Under the pieces are notes generated by a model that had not been told where the DNA came from, searched no databases, and saw only the letters and a list, made by a program, of their open reading frames with translations. Shown in pieces: positions 62,785 to 64,000 of a DNA stretch of 64,000 nucleotides; the first letter of the stretch is position 1, and the number at the start of each line of letters is the position of its first letter. Origin of the DNA: Gluconobacter cadivus (GTDB taxonomy: Bacteria; Pseudomonadota; Alphaproteobacteria; Acetobacterales; Acetobacteraceae); the NCBI RefSeq assembly GCF_015244745.1, contig NZ_JABCQI010000001.1, positions 124,001-188,000 of the forward strand, given 5' to 3'. The position numbers were made by a program, and so were the translations under genes.

Positions 62785-64000
62785 TCTTCCCTAACCTGAC
62801 ATTCAAGCTGCATCGCAGCCGCCAGCCTCTCAAAGCGACGTCGGACCGCACTGCCCGCCGCCCGCACACTGCGCGCGCCCAGAACCAGCACGAGCGTTCC
62901 GTCTTCCACGAGAAGCCTGCACTCATCGAGCAGGACTTTCGTTCCCGCGCAGAGTGTATAGGCCAGCCGGAGCGCAAGGCCCAGACGCACCGCACGGTCA
63001 ATCTCCGAGCGCGACAGAAGCTGCCGGGAAGGTTCAATCAGGGGAGAATCCATCGAGACTTCATACCGCACGGCGAGCGTCAGGCCGATAAAAGCCCGAG
63101 CCGTATGATCGAAGCCCACACCATGCCCATACATCACCCGTCGATAGGTCTGCTCGACCCGATATTCCGGGTGATCGTAAGAACCGATATCGGAGAGCAT
63201 ACACGCCAGTTCGCGCAGACGCTTCTGGGTGCGCGTCTCGTCGCGAAACAGCGGTGCCGTCCAGCTCACCAGCGCTTCCGCGAGCGAGGCGCTGCGGGCC
63301 AGACGATTGGCCATCTCCGTCGCCAGATCCGTCATCGGATCAAGATCCGCGACCGAAGACGCCACGTGGCGCATGTACCAGCCTTCGCGCAGTCCATCGA
63401 CACTGAACACGACCTTGGACGGACGGACCCGCTCCATCAGACAGCGCAGTACGACCGCCGCAAACGGCGCATCCGCCAGACGCTTGCGGGGGGCCCCCGG
63501 CATTTTCTCAAGGGTCCGGCGCGGGGAACTGATGACCCAGTCCGCCATTTCCCGCGCTTCCCCTTCGGAAAGGGTAAACAGATGCACGAGGTTTAATGGA
63601 TACTGCGTCCGCGCAATCTGAAGCCGCGCCAGCGCACGGAACGCCCCGCCCACAAGATAAAGCGGTCGCCCGGTCATACCCGGCAGCCAGTTCACTTCTG
63701 CCAGAAGCTCGTTCGCGATTTCCGCTGCCCGCTCAATGCTGCCCTTGGAACGGTCATGCAGCCGGATCACGCCCAGTTTCGTCGTCACGGCTTCAAAATA
63801 CTGGCTGTCCGCAACATGGATCAGTTCCAGAGAACCGCCACCAATATCCGCAACCAGACCATTCGCTTCCGGCAGACCGCACAGAACGCCGCGGGCCGCA
63901 TAATCGGCTTCTTCGGTCCCTTCCAGAACGCGGATCGGCACGCCTGGCATCCGCGCTCGGATGGCGTCCACGAAATCGGGTCCGTTGGTCGCATCGCGAA
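62781..64000 (-). CDS. ppx: Exopolyphosphatase/GppA family protein, 5' end missing
   Basis: Partial gene: the frame runs off the right edge, with RDATNGPDFVDAIR upstream of the first in-window start, which is clearly inside the Ppx/GppA domain. Seen blocks are LEGTEEADYAARG, VADIGGGSLEL (the ATPase phosphate motif), LGVIRL and a C-terminal HD-like part with MYGHGVGFDH. It hydrolyses polyphosphate or pppGpp. It overlaps cdh by four bases. Confidence 0.9.
   Translation of the reverse strand, partial: RDATNGPDFVDAIRARMPGVPIRVLEGTEEADYAARGVLCGLPEANGLVADIGGGSLELIHVADSQYFEAVTTKLGVIRLHDRSKGSIERAAEIANELLAEVNWLPGMTGRPLYLVGGAFRALARLQIARTQYPLNLVHLFTLSEGEAREMADWVISSPRRTLEKMPGAPRKRLADAPFAAVVLRCLMERVRPSKVVFSVDGLREGWYMRHVASSVADLDPMTDLATEMANRLARSASLAEALVSWTAPLFRDETRTQKRLRELACMLSDIGSYDHPEYRVEQTYRRVMYGHGVGFDHTARAFIGLTLAVRYEVSMDSPLIEPSRQLLSRSEIDRAVRLGLALRLAYTLCAGTKVLLDECRLLVEDGTLVLVLGARSVRAAGSAVRRRFERLAAAMQLECQVREE

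Overview
The window is chromosomal DNA of a GC-rich alphaproteobacterium, most likely an acetic acid bacterium (Acetobacteraceae, Gluconobacter or a near relative). The basis is gene content and order (pdxH/fabI/aroC, yfgM-bamB-der, aroE-coaE-dnaQ, a plant-type gshA, a DUF374-WaaA fusion) and codon use. No 16S rRNA gene or other species marker is present, so the genus is an inference.

Backbone, left part (1-39,008). osmC, aroC, fabI, pdxH and a universal stress protein come first. A degenerate alginate-lyase-fold secreted protein follows, then a lipid A/Kdo block: a DUF374-WaaA fusion, lpxK and an LpxL-like acyltransferase, coupled by ATGA overlaps. Next are the divergent pair LpoA-like lipoprotein/rsmI, and a minus-strand run rsmE-gshA-mbfA-lolA. 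ubiA and a METTL20-like methyltransferase face two MFS transporters, and yfgM-bamB-der lies beyond them. From 34,699 down to 24,810, twelve minus-strand genes are packed with gaps of 0-40 bases: three TlpA-like thioredoxins, N-formylglutamate amidohydrolase, aroE, coaE, dnaQ, two glycosyltransferases, an asnB-type amidotransferase and pyrC. Divergent from them are argH and a tiny LptM-like lipoprotein; gluQRS, an HNH nuclease, a CHRD protein and a repeat-bearing secreted protein follow.

Genomic island (39,009-51,907). A 12.9-kb element sits in the 3' end of guaA, bounded by a 16-bp direct repeat that carries the last four guaA codons and the stop. It holds a tyrosine integrase next to guaA, an AlpA-type regulator, an unrecognised Cys/His plus HTH protein, and a plasmid-like core. 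The core has a RepA initiator with three iterons and DnaA-like boxes, and an IncP/RP4-like relaxosome (TraJ, oriT, TraK) without a relaxase. A serine resolvase with a res-like site follows, then a type I restriction-modification system (hsdR-hsdM-hsdS) and an Mrr-type type IV endonuclease. It looks like an integrated plasmid carrying a DNA-defence cargo, mobilisable only if a relaxase acts in trans.

Backbone, right part (51,893-64,000). guaA, a small lipoprotein, two identical tandem tRNA-Arg(ACG) genes, a lone receiver protein, a trypsin-like protease with cdd, lysA with a TIGR02302 membrane protein, a class-B-like acid phosphatase, an AraJ-like MFS pump, a CDP-diacylglycerol pyrophosphatase, and an exopolyphosphatase cut by the window edge.
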